64,000 bases of DNA from the NCBI RefSeq assembly GCF_030077875.1, contig NZ_JASEJT010000005.1:161431-225430 (forward strand), given 5' to 3'. The stretch is from Mycoplasma phocimorsus. Its GTDB lineage: Bacteria; Bacillota_I; Bacilli_A; Mycoplasmatales; Metamycoplasmataceae. The position numbers were made by a program, and so were the translations under genes. How positions within the stretch are numbered: position 1 is the first letter of the stretch; each line of letters opens with the position of its first letter. The notes under the pieces were generated by a model that was not told where the DNA came from, made no database searches, and saw only the letters and a list, made by a program, of their open reading frames with translations. This document shows positions 1 to 10,000 of this stretch, in pieces.

Positions 1-1
1 A

Positions 2-328
2 TACAATCCAAATGTTAAAAATCCAAAACATAAAGGTGATTTATATGCTAATGCATATGATAAAATTTTATTTAGAGAAAAATCAGGGTTAAATATTATT
101 TCTGAAAAAGAAAAAGTTGAAATAAAAACAGAATCATATAATAAAGTTTGATTTAAATTTGATATTATAAATTCTTATGATTCTGAGTTCTTTCCTAAAT
201 CATTAATAGATACTTGAAAACAAACAGAATTTTACTCTAGTTCAAAAACAAAAAGCGATAAATACAAATTCCAAAAATCAATTTCCGATCATGCTTTAGT
301 TTGAGTAGATTATGAAGTAAAAAAATAA
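2..328 (+). CDS. membrane nuclease (MnuA-type, EEP family), C-terminal part
   Basis: The gene runs in from the left edge and only about the last 108 residues are seen (UGA read as Trp). The stretch ANAYDKILF near the start and the final SDHALVWVDYE match the corresponding parts of the complete nuclease at 46920..48233 (ANAYDKLLF and SDHDITWIDYK). SDH is the terminal catalytic motif of endonuclease/exonuclease/phosphatase-fold enzymes. Mycoplasma surface nucleases of this family degrade host nucleic acid to supply nucleotides. The N-terminal anchor lies outside the window, so surface location is inferred from the paralogue. Confidence 0.72.
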
Positions 329-387
329 TTATACAAATTTAATAAAAATAAATTAATTAAAATTGTCAAAAAATGATAAAATATAAA

Positions 388-550
388 TGCAATAAATTAA
401 TTGCAGAAAGTAGAATCACTTCTCACCTGATGATTCATTCATGGGTTTTGCTACAATTAAGTTATTAATTTGATAAATTTATCATTTGTCTTTTGATAAT
501 CTTATGTCGCAAATAAGTGGTTTAAAACCACTTTTTTATATATTTTTATT
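388..550 (+). promoter_or_regulatory. structured 5' leader of the infC-rpmI-rplT operon
   Basis: About 160 bases without an ORF precede infC. They start with a hairpin (TGCAAT at 388-393 with ATTGCA at 400-405). A compact GC-richer block follows at about 410-455, where GTAG and CTAC can close a stem, then the palindrome TGATAAATTTATCA, and finally an intrinsic terminator at 515-537 just before the infC Shine-Dalgarno AAGGAG (551-556). In Firmicutes this operon is controlled by L20 through premature termination in the leader. A leader with a terminator at this position fits such control, but I have not matched it to a defined RNA family. A TTGTCA at 363-368 could be a -35 box. Confidence 0.6.
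515..537 (+). terminator. attenuator-type terminator in the infC leader
   Basis: Stem AAGTGGT/ACCACTT with a five-base loop, followed by six T. It lies inside the leader, 14 bases before the infC Shine-Dalgarno, so it should act as a conditional attenuator and not as an operon end. Confidence 0.7.
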
Positions 551-562
551 AAGGAGATATTT

Positions 563-1180
563 ATTCACGTAAATAATAGAAATTCAAAAGGTCCTAAATC
601 AGAACACATTTTAAATGATGATATTCCATTTAAAAAAGTGTTTTTAGTAGGTTCTGAAAATGAAAAAATTGGTGTTATGGAAACATCAAGAGCAATAGAA
701 ATGGCAAAAGAATCTAAAATGGATTTAGTTTTAATTAGTTCAACACCTAAACCAATTGCTAAAATATTAGACTATGGTAAATTTAAATACGATAGAAAGA
801 AAAAGGCTAAACAAGCTAAAGAAAAACAGACAACTATTCAAAATAGACAAGTTAGATTAACTCCATTAATTGGTCAACATGATATGGAAACAAAAGCTAG
901 AAAAGTGAGAGAATTTTTACTTGAAGGCGATCGTATCAAAATAAGTTTAAAATTTAGAGGAAGAGAAATGGCTAGACAAGATTTAGGACATGATACTCTA
1001 AGTCGTTTTTATAAACTTGTTGAAGATTTATCAGAAATTTCAAAAGAACCAACATTAACAGACCGTTTTTTAGATATGCATATTCAACCATCTAAGCTGA
1101 AAATAGCAAAATGAAAAAAAATGCAGAATGAAGAAAATAATATTGACCAAAATAAAGAATCAGAACAAGAAGATATTTAA
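563..1180 (+). CDS. infC: translation initiation factor IF-3, probable ATT start
   Basis: IF-3 binds the 30S subunit, blocks premature 50S joining and checks the start codon-tRNAfMet pair. The 205-residue protein has the N-domain (ILNDDIPFKKVFLVG), the basic linker (DYGKFKYDRKKKAKQ) and the C-domain (TPLIGQHDMETKARKVREFL), plus a short acidic tail. No ATG occurs at the N-terminus. An AAGGAG at 551-556 sits six bases before an in-frame ATT at 563, giving the N-terminus expected for IF-3. A GTG at 638 would cut off a conserved stretch. An ATT start matches the classical self-limiting start of infC. First gene of infC-rpmI-rplT; one in-frame TGA is read as Trp. Confidence 0.95.
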
Positions 1181-1189
1181 GGAGATAGT

Positions 1190-1378
1190 ATGCCAAAAAT
1201 GAAAACTAAATCAGCACTTAAAAAACGTATTAAAATTACTGGCACAGGTAAAATTATGCGTGAACAAGCATTTCGTTCACATTTAGCACAAAATAAAACA
1301 ACAAAACAAAAACGTCAAAGCCGTAAAAGTACACAAATGCATGCAAGTGATCTAAAAAGATTTAAAGGATTAATTTAA
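1190..1378 (+). CDS. rpmI: ribosomal protein bL35
   Basis: A 62-residue very basic protein of the large subunit, beginning [18 protein letters not shown], which is the L35 signature, and of the usual length. It starts nine bases after infC behind GGAG and is followed 15 bases later by rplT: the standard infC-rpmI-rplT order, so it is co-transcribed and presumably under the same leader control. Confidence 0.97.
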   Translation: MPKMKTKSALKKRIKITGTGKIMREQAFRSHLAQNKTTKQKRQSRKSTQMHASDLKRFKGLI

Positions 1379-1393
1379 TATAAGGAGTAATAC

Positions 1394-1744
1394 ATGAGAG
1401 TAAAAGGCGGAACAGTTACACGCGCAAGACGTAAAAAATGATTAAAACTTGCTAAAGGATACTTTGGACATAAATCAATTGGATATAAAGTTGCTAAACA
1501 AGCAGTTATAAAATCTTGAACATATGCATTCAGAGACCGTAAACAAGTAAAAAGAGATTACAGAAAATTATGAATCTCAAGAATTAATGCAGCAGTTAGA
1601 GAAGAAGGAATGACATATTCACAATTTATTAACGGGCTTAAAAAAGCTAATGTATTAATTAATCGTAAAATGTTATCAGAATTAGCAATTCACGAACCAC
1701 AAACATTTAAAAATATAATAGAAACAGCAAGATCTGCGAGATAA
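1394..1744 (+). CDS. rplT: ribosomal protein bL20
   Basis: A 116-residue basic protein that binds 23S rRNA early in large-subunit assembly. It starts MRVKGGTVTRARRKKWLKLA and contains YAFRDRKQVKRDYRKLWI, both typical of L20. Several Trp codons are TGA, so the gene is readable only with the mycoplasma code. Shine-Dalgarno AAGGAG lies at 1382-1387. In Firmicutes L20 is the repressor of this operon, acting on the leader. Confidence 0.96.
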
Positions 1745-1746
1745 TT

Positions 1747-1839
1747 ATGCGTAAAATAGTTAGAAAAAGAAATAAAATTCGTAATGAAAAAAGAGTTCAA
1801 AGAATTGCTAAAGAACAAAGAAAAGCAAATAGTAAATAA
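1747..1839 (+). CDS. 30-residue basic peptide downstream of rplT
   Basis: An ATG two bases after the rplT stop opens a 30-codon frame in which nearly half of the residues are Arg or Lys (it begins MRKIVRKRNK). There is no clear Shine-Dalgarno, but the position allows translational coupling to rplT, and the stop overlaps the operon terminator. I recognise no family. It could be a ribosome-associated micropeptide or a chance frame in A-rich DNA. Confidence 0.35.
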   Translation: MRKIVRKRNKIRNEKRVQRIAKEQRKANSK

Positions 1840-1863
1840 GTAAGATTATTTCTTACTTTTTTT
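1838..1863 (+). terminator. terminator of the infC-rpmI-rplT operon
   Basis: Stem AAGTAAGA/TCTTACTT (1838-1845 with 1851-1858), five-base loop, then T7. Confidence 0.85.
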
Positions 1864-1872
1864 ATGATTTAA

Positions 1873-3261
<1,389 letters not shown>

Positions 3262-3744
3262 TTATTTATCAATTTTTGATAAAAAATCAAGATAGCCGGG
3301 AAGAACAAGAGAAATTGTTTTTCCTATTTTTTTTATTTCTTCAATTGAATATTTACTTTTTGAAAGAGAAATATTTTTAACATTAACTATAAAAAATTTT
3401 TGTTGATTAAGAAAGGCAATTATATAAAAGCATATTCCTTTTAATGCATTAGCCCTTAATAAGTATTCATGTTGATGTTTTTTAATATTTTTAGTATAAA
3501 ATTCATTTAAAACAGTAGACTTAGCATCAAAAGCAATAAATTTACCATTATAAATACCGCTATAATCTACAATTGCTTTTGAAATAATTTGCCCTTGATA
3601 TAAATTTTTTTGTTGTGAATGTTTAAATTTTATAGGAACATAATTTTTTGATATTAAAGCTAAGTCGAATTGAGCATATTTTTCAATACTTAAATCAATT
3701 AATGATTCAAGTAACATTCCATTATTTTTATTATTTATATTCAT
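3262..3744 (-). CDS. recU: Holliday junction resolvase RecU
   Basis: RecU resolves four-way junctions in recombination and repair. The 160-residue protein has the family core: an N-terminal NNGMLLESLIDLS, the acidic site in VDYSGIYNGKFIAFDAKS (Asp...Asp-Ala-Lys) and the central HQHEYL helix. The size is typical of mollicute RecU. It is convergent with mnmA, the two stop codons being adjacent. Upstream on the minus strand a TATATT lies seven bases before the ATG with no Shine-Dalgarno, so a leaderless message is possible. Confidence 0.88.
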   Translation of the reverse strand: MNINNKNNGMLLESLIDLSIEKYAQFDLALISKNYVPIKFKHSQQKNLYQGQIISKAIVDYSGIYNGKFIAFDAKSTVLNEFYTKNIKKHQHEYLLRANALKGICFYIIAFLNQQKFFIVNVKNISLSKSKYSIEEIKKIGKTISLVLPGYLDFLSKIDK

Positions 3745-3785
3745 AATAAGTAATATATTTTAAATATCATAAAAATATAATAATG

Positions 3786-3819
3786 AAAAAAAATAGGAAT
3801 TTTATACTATAAATTCCTA
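3786..3819 (-). terminator. minus-strand hairpin with U-tract between recU and acpS
   Basis: Inverted repeat TAGGAATTT/AAATTCCTA (3794-3802 with 3811-3819); read on the minus strand it is followed by eight T. It lies between divergent genes, so it would stop antisense transcripts entering from the acpS side and not end a known gene. Confidence 0.45.
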
Positions 3820-3891
3820 CATTTAATTGCGAAATATTAATTTATGCATTATTTAACTTCTATTTTTATATTTATATTTTAATAAATAAAA

Positions 3892-3897
3892 TATAAT
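3892..3897 (+). promoter_or_regulatory. -10 box of acpS, leaderless spacing
   Basis: TATAAT ends six bases before the acpS ATG, and no Shine-Dalgarno is present. Initiation about seven bases downstream would put the mRNA 5' end at the start codon. Confidence 0.6.
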
Positions 3898-3903
3898 AAA
3901 AAA

Positions 3904-4224
3904 ATGATCGGTGTAGATATAACTAAAATATCAAGATTTAATAATGTTACTAAAGCTTTTATTAAACGATTTCTTTCAAAAGAAGAATTTGAAAGTTATA
4001 ATAAACTTGAAAAAAATTTAAAACCAGGTTTTTTAGCAGCTAGGTGAGCTATTAAGGAAGCAATATTTAAGGCAGATAATTCTTACTTTTCTTTTAATAA
4101 AATTAATTTATTTAAAGAAAATGGCAGATATGTTACAAATGATAATAATTTTTATATATCAACATCAACTGAAGATGACATATTAATTGCATATGTATTA
4201 AGAAAGGAAAAACATGACAGTTAG
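3904..4224 (+). CDS. acpS: holo-acyl-carrier-protein synthase
   Basis: AcpS moves 4'-phosphopantetheine from CoA to a serine of ACP. The 106-residue protein starts MIGVDITKISRF (metal-binding Asp in GVDI), has RFLSKEEF, and the second motif ARWAIKEAIFKA with the catalytic Glu; the Trp is encoded by TGA. The tail is slightly shorter than in free-living bacteria. First gene of a tightly overlapping set acpS-plsC-scpA-scpB, with an 11-base overlap into plsC. This pairs ACP activation with acyl transfer. Confidence 0.9.
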
Positions 4225-4963
4225 AGCAAGATTATTTTGAAATGCACTTTGTTTATTCTTTATTTTTAAAAAAATAAATAAACTTGCTAAGAAAAAAAGA
4301 AAATCAGAATTTGATTTTACATTGCAAAGTAGATATAATTCACTTTTAAAACATGTGGGCAAAATTCTAAAAATTTATAATATCAAAGTAGAAGTAAAAG
4401 GTTATGAAAATCTTCATAAAACTCCTGCCCTTTTAACTCCAAATCATACTTCTAATTTAGATGTGTTAGTATTGATGTATGCACTTAGAAAACGTAGTTT
4501 TGAACCTGGAGTTGAAAATAGCATATTAACTTTTATTGCTAAAATTGAATTAGTCAAAAAAAGAACAATTAGAAATGCCATGGAGTTAATTGACACTTTT
4601 TTAATTGATAGAAGTAAAAGAAGAGAAGCTCTTGAACAAGTTGATAAATTTGCTAATTATGTAAAAACTAATAAAACTTATGGTGTTATTTTTCCTGAAG
4701 GAACAAGAACAAAAACTGGAGAAATGAATGAATTTAAGGGCGGAGCATTTAAAGCGGCCCAATCAGAATATCTTCCAATTATTCCCGTAAGTATTATTAA
4801 TGGTTTTAAAGCTGATGATATTAATAGAAAACAAAAAAGAATAATTAAAGTTATTTTTCATCCTGCTATTAAACCGATTTCATTTATTTCTCAAGAACGT
4901 AGTGCTTTAGCAAAAAGAGTGCAGAATATTGTTGAACAAGGAATAAAAGAAAATGAAAAATAA
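4214..4963 (+). CDS. plsC: 1-acyl-sn-glycerol-3-phosphate acyltransferase
   Basis: PlsC acylates lysophosphatidate to phosphatidate at the inner membrane face. The catalytic H(X4)D motif is NHTSNLD, the substrate-binding motif is FPEGTRTKTGEM, and PIIPVSI follows. The ATG at 4214, inside the end of acpS, gives 249 residues with a hydrophobic N-terminus (RLFWNALCLFFIFKK); an ATG at 4322 would lose it. Eleven-base overlaps with acpS and scpA imply coupled translation. Together with PlsX (53489) and GpsA (13846) it provides the phosphatidate pathway. Confidence 0.93.
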
Positions 4964-5711
4964 TAATATACAAGAAAATTTATTTTTTAATTTAGATAAT
5001 TTTTCTGGCCCTTTAGATTTATTACTCTCACTTGTTAAAGAAAAGAATATTGATATTATGCAGATTAATTTAGTTGAACTTGCAAATCGATATTTAGAAA
5101 TTATTAATCATCTTAAAGCTAATGCAGAAGATTATGAAATCGAAAAAATGAGTGAATATTTAGTTTTAGCTACAAAACTATTAGAAATTAAAACAAAAAT
5201 GCTTTTAGAAGAAAAAGAAGAATCAATGGAGTTAAAAACTCAAAAAAATGAGATTCTTCAAAGATTAATAGAATATAAACAATTAAAAGAAGTTCAACCA
5301 TTTTTAAGAAAATTGGAAAAATCTCGCAATAATATTTTTATTAAAGATTCAAATGAACTTGAACAATGAAAAACACCACCAGCACCTGAAGAACTTCATG
5401 GAAAAGGCAATCCTTTAACATTAATTAAAATTCTTAGAGATATGTTTGCAAGAGTTCATGCCCTTAATCTTAGAACGACTAAAATTAAAAGTATTAATTT
5501 GACAGCTCAAGATCAAATTGAATATATAAGAAAGTTATTCAAAGAATATGAAAATGTGACTTTTGAAATGATTTTTAATCTTCCTTCTATTCAACATTTT
5601 GTAATTACTCTTATCGCTTTATTAGATCTTGTTAAACGTCAAGAAATAAGAATGTATCAAGAAATTGAATATGGCCCTATAAGAATTGAAAAAGGAGAAA
5701 TACATGCGTAA
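4953..5711 (+). CDS. scpA: segregation and condensation protein A
   Basis: ScpA is the kleisin of the Smc-ScpAB condensin. The 252-residue protein has the conserved N-terminal NFSGPLDLLLSLVKEKNIDIMQI region (Smc neck binding), the helical YLVLATKLLEIKTKMLL segment and a C-terminal winged helix. It overlaps plsC by 11 bases and scpB by 8. Smc is encoded at 55204 in this window. Confidence 0.93.
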
Positions 5712-6285
5712 TAAAATATTGGAAGCATTATTATATATTCAAGGTGTTAAGGGATTAACATTAGAACAAATTAAGGATGTTTTTGCTCTTAATAATATTC
5801 AAGAAGCAAAAAAAGTAATTAAAGATTTTACTTCTTGATTTAATTCACTTGATCGCGCTCTTAAAGTAGTTAATTATAATGAAATTTATAAGTTTGCCAC
5901 TAGAGATCAAGAAGAATTGAAAGATGCTATTGAACGCCTAGCTAATATTAAAAAAAGAGTTAAATTAACTAATGCGGCTCTTGAAGTTGTCGGAATTATT
6001 GCTTATAAAAATCCTATTTCTCGTTCTGAAGTTAATAGATTAAGAGGAGCTGATTCTTCTTCAATTATTTCTAGTCTTATTTCAAAAGGTTTAATTGAAG
6101 AAGTTGGAGAAGCTATGAGTGTTGGTAAGCCAACATTATTAGGTGTAACTAATAAATTTTATGATTATTTTAATATAAAATCAATTAGTGAATTGCCAAT
6201 ATTACAAGAGTTCGAATTTGAAAATCAACAAGAAGATGGAGAATTTGACTTATTTACTTCTCAGCGTCAAGATAAAATAAAATAA
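5704..6285 (+). CDS. scpB: segregation and condensation protein B
   Basis: ScpB is a dimer of winged-helix domains that holds the ScpA kleisin. The 193-residue protein shows the typical start MRNKILEALLYIQGVKGLTL and the second-domain motif ALEVVGIIAYKNPISRSEVNRLRG. The ATG at 5704 overlaps the end of scpA; it is the last gene before the terminator at 6286. Confidence 0.93.
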
Positions 6286-6317
6286 ACAAGAAATTTTATT
6301 GATTTCTTGTTTTTTTT
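6286..6317 (+). terminator. terminator of acpS-plsC-scpA-scpB
   Basis: Stem ACAAGAAAT/ATTTCTTGT directly after the scpB stop, then a run of T. Confidence 0.88.
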
Positions 6318-6386
6318 ATTAAGAATAACTCATTTTAAATCTAATAAAAATTTTTAAAAAAATTTATTAGATTTAAAATTATTGTA

Positions 6387-6392
6387 TATAAT
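6387..6392 (+). promoter_or_regulatory. -10 box for the tRNA-Thr/tRNA-Leu pair
   Basis: TATAAT 15 bases before the tRNA-Thr gene and after the scpB terminator; the two tRNAs probably share this promoter. Confidence 0.5.
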
Positions 6393-6407
6393 TTATAAGT
6401 AATAAAT

Positions 6408-6483
6408 GCCGTCTTAGCTCAGCAGGCAGAGCAACTGACTTGTAATCAGTAGGTCGTAGGTTCGATTCCTATAGACGGCACCA
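6408..6483 (+). tRNA. tRNA-Thr (TGT)
   Basis: Cloverleaf with acceptor GCCGTCT/AGACGGC, anticodon stem ACTGA/TCAGT, loop CTTGTAA (anticodon TGT), T-arm with GGTTCGATTCC and encoded CCA at 6481-6483. Confidence 0.96.
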
Positions 6484-6507
6484 TATATAAGTTGATCTTA
6501 TACCATT

Positions 6508-6592
6508 GCGTGAGTGGTGAAATTGGCAGACACGCTAGATTTAGGCTCTAGTGCTTCACGGCGTAAGGGTTCAAGTCCCTTCTCGCGCACCA
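6508..6592 (+). tRNA. tRNA-Leu (TAG)
   Basis: Class II tRNA with long variable arm: acceptor GCGTGAG/CTCGCGC, anticodon stem CTAGA/TCTAG, loop TTTAGGC (anticodon TAG), T-arm GGGTTCAAGTCCC and encoded CCA. Confidence 0.96.
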
Positions 6593-6609
6593 TACCAAAT
6601 TTATTGATC

Positions 6610-6637
6610 AAAAATATGCGTACGCATATTTTTTTTA
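6610..6637 (+). terminator. terminator after the tRNA pair
   Basis: Near-perfect palindrome AATATGCGTACGCATATT followed by a T-run. Confidence 0.85.
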
Positions 6638-6727
6638 TTAAATTAACAAAAAAATGCAAAAATAAAAAAATAATAAATTTAAATATATCTCTTTTTATAA
6701 TTTAATATAAAAATATTTAAAAAAATT

Positions 6728-7858
6728 ATGAATAAAAAAATAAATTATTAACTGCTTTATTTTTAATAATAGGTGGCATTATTTTTATGAATCCACTTGT
6801 TTCATTAAAATAGTCGAAGCAACAATTTATGATTTCATATATAAATACTGATAATATTTTTACTAACAATTTAATAACAAACTATATATCAAATAAAAAT
6901 ATTTTGCTTAATATTCCAAAAACAAAAAAAGATATATATTTCTTAATTGATTAGATTCAAAATCTAATTTTTCATTAAAATATATTTCTAGTCTAGAATA
7001 TGGAAACATCATATTAAAACCTAATTTAATAAAAGAATATAATAGTTTTAGTTATATTGAAGAAAAATTTAAAAACACAAGCCACAAAAATTTAATTATC
7101 AAAAAAAGTTTGTACAGGCATTTAATAATATATCAATATTATTAGAAAAGCATTTAATTGAAAATTTAGAATTACAGCCAAAATATTTAATGAATGAAGA
7201 AGCATCAAATGAAGAAAATATTTCAAATTTTAAAAATTTATTGGAACATAAAACAGAAATTTTTAAACAAAAAACAGTTGATTTAATAATTTTTGATCAA
7301 AAATAGGTTAAAAAAAACACTTTTTAGGTCCATTTCTTTCTTTAATTGGTGACAGGATATTTTTTGGAATTATTCATGGTATTTATAAAGCAATAGATAA
7401 TAAAAAACGAGCTGATTATCAAAAATTATTAGATAAATCTTGAAATTATCAGCTAATTTTTGAATTAAATCAGAATGATTATAAAGAAGAAGATTGATTT
7501 ATTTATGCTTTTAGTCCAGGTTTAAAAAATAATGTTATAAGCACATTTAAAAATCAAAGAAATTTAAAAGGTGAAGATAAATTTAAAAAAGAAAATTATA
7601 AAAAATTTTCTATTAAATTAAAAAATGTGGATGTTTCAAAATCTGTAGATATTACTTTAAAAGCTCCTATTAATAAAGAAAATAATAGTGATAAAATTCA
7701 AACTTGACCGTTTGATATAAAAGATTTTAGTAATAAAAATAATAAGCTCACTATTTATAGAATCAATGACTATACTTATAATACCAAAACAAAAAAAAGT
7801 TGAACCAAAATCAGAAGCAATAGCGCTAGGAGCAGTAATGTTGATTAAAGCGCTTTAA
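6728..7858 (+). pseudogene. decayed member of the two-TM surface protein family
   Basis: No long frame survives even with UGA as Trp, but homologous pieces appear in order in shifting frames. There is a hydrophobic start (KLLTALFLIIGGIIF), an ectodomain piece with NILLNIPKTKK and then KPNLIKEYNSFS, helical pieces (NFKNLLEHKTEIFKQ), a second hydrophobic segment (FLGPFLSLIGDRIFFGIIHG) and a C-terminal domain starting KSWNYQLIFELNQNDYKEEDW. This is the order seen in 17803..19080 and 31479..33387 (PKAKNG/PKTKKG, LIKEYNNFS/VIKEYKDFS). At least three frameshifts and several TAA/TAG stops break it. The last 75 bases also read, in another frame, as a short peptide with GAVMLIKAL of unknown meaning. 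Confidence 0.75.
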
Positions 7859-7883
7859 AAAAGCTGCATAAAAATGCAGCTTT
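7857..7883. terminator. bidirectional terminator between the pseudogene and ligA
   Basis: Stem AAAAGCTGCAT/ATGCAGCTTTT with an AAAA loop serves both strands; the minus-strand T-run ends ligA. Confidence 0.85.
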
Positions 7884-9865
7884 TAGTTATTTAATAATTC
7901 TTCAAATTCGTTTTCATTTATAACTTTAATACCTAACTTAATAGCTTTTTCTAGCTTGCTACCAGCATTATCTCCGCATAATAAATAATTTGTGTTTTTA
8001 GAAATACTTGATGATATCTTACCTGATGAATTCTCAATTATCTTCTTATATTCATCTCTATTTTTTGATAATGTGCCTGTAATCACAAAAATCAAATTTT
8101 TAAATTTTTCATTAGATTCATTTTTATTATAAGAAAGTGTTTTATCAAGAAAAACCATTAACTTTTTATTTTTTTCATCTGCAACGAAATTAATTATTTC
8201 AATAGCTGACTTTTCTCCTAAATCATCAAGATTAATTAATTCATTATATGAAAATCCAAATAAATCTTGTAATTTATTTATTTTTTTAGCAATTACTTTT
8301 GATGATTGAAGACCAATATGTTTTATTCCCAATCCAAAAATAACTTGAAATAAATTACATTTTTTAGATTTTTCAATATTTTCAATTAAATTATTAGTTG
8401 ATTTTTCAACTTTTTTACCTAAGGAATTTAAAAAATCTCTTTTTTGATATAAAAAGTAAATATCTTTAATTTCATTAAGAATATTTAAGTTGAAAAACTT
8501 TTCAATTTGTTTTTCGCCAAGCTCATTAATATTCAATGCCTCTCTAGAGCAATAATGAATTATTGCTCTAATCTTTTTAGTTGAGCATTCACTATTAAGA
8601 CAAAACTGATCTACATTGTCGTCAATCTTCTGTAACTTATTACCACAATTTGGACACTGCTTAATAATTTTGAAATATGATTTTTCTTTAGGAAAAACAG
8701 GTGCTACAACTCTTGGAATAATTTCACCTGCCTTAATTACATAAACATCTTCACCAATATTGATTTTATTATCAACAATATAATTATAATTATGTAATGT
8801 TGCGGCTGAAACTATTGTCTGATTTAATTCAACCGGCTCTAAAATTGCGTTATAAGTTATTCTTCCTGTTCTTCCAACACTAGCTACAATATCAATTAAT
8901 TTAGTAATTGCCTTTTCAATTTCATATTTAAAAGCAATTGAATGATGAGGAAATTTAGCTGTATAACCAAGCGTTTCATATCATCTAAAATCATAATACT
9001 TAATAACAAGACCATCGCAATCATAATTAAAATTATTTTTTATGTTTTTAAATGAATCTATAACATTTTTTAATTGTTCTTGACTAGTTATTTTTTCGAA
9101 AAATTCCTGAGTTTTAAAACCTTGATTTTTAAGAAATTCTCTTTCTGTTTTAGTATCAAAAATATTATGAGACAAAGGTTCAACAACTTGATAAATAATC
9201 GCTTCTAATCCTCTTTCTTTAGAAATATTAGCTTCAAGTTGTCTTAAACTACCGCTTGCAGCGTTTCTAGCATTAGCAAATAATTTTTGATTATTAGCTA
9301 ATGCCATCTTATTTAATTGTTCAAATTTATCTTTTGGAATGTATATCTCGCCTCTAACTTCCAAATCATTTTCATATTGTATTTTTTTAGGAATTGAATC
9401 TATCATTAAAACATTATGTGTTACATCTTCACCAATAATTCCATTTCCTCTTGTCAATGCTTTTACTAATATTCCTTTTTCATAAATAATGCTAATTGAA
9501 AGACCATCAATTTTAGGTTCGGCAAATAAAATAAATTCAACATTTTTAATAATTTTTTGAATATTATTAATATATTTTATAACATCATCAAAACTATATG
9601 CTTTGTTTAAAGAAAGCATTGGTTTTTTATGAGCAACTTTTTTAAAACGATTATCAACCGATGATCCTAAAATTGCAGTAGGAGAATCTTCTCTTACTAA
9701 ATTTGGAAATGCTTTTTCTAACATTTCAAGTTCTAATAAAGCTTGATCATAAATAAAATCAGATACACTAGGAGCATCATTATCATAATACTCAATATTT
9801 CACTTTTTAATATTACTTATTAATTTGTCTATTTTAATTTTTACTTCATTTTCGCTAAATTTCAT
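7883..9865 (-). CDS. ligA: NAD-dependent DNA ligase
   Basis: LigA seals nicks in replication and repair with NAD+ as AMP donor. The 660-residue length is standard. The adenylation site is EPKIDGLS with Lys at about residue 118. A four-Cys zinc finger (CPNCGNK ... C-(5)-C) lies in the central part encoded near 8540-8660, then HhH repeats, then a C-terminal BRCT domain (LIFVITGTLSKNRDEYKK). Reading is continuous only with UGA as Trp. The start at 9865 (MKFSENEVKIKIDKL) has no Shine-Dalgarno but has a TATAAT six bases upstream. Confidence 0.95.
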
Positions 9866-9871
9866 TATTAA

Positions 9872-9877
9872 ATTATA
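9872..9877 (-). promoter_or_regulatory. -10 box of ligA, leaderless spacing
   Basis: On the minus strand TATAAT is followed by TTAATA and then the ATG of ligA: six bases, no room for a Shine-Dalgarno. Confidence 0.6.
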
Positions 9878-10000
9878 GTTAAAGTTATTATTATTGTAAT
9901 AATAAATTTAAATACATATATATAAAATAAGTAAATAAATATATAATTATTTTAATTAAATAAAATATATATTTTATAAATACTTAAGTTTAGGAGTTAT

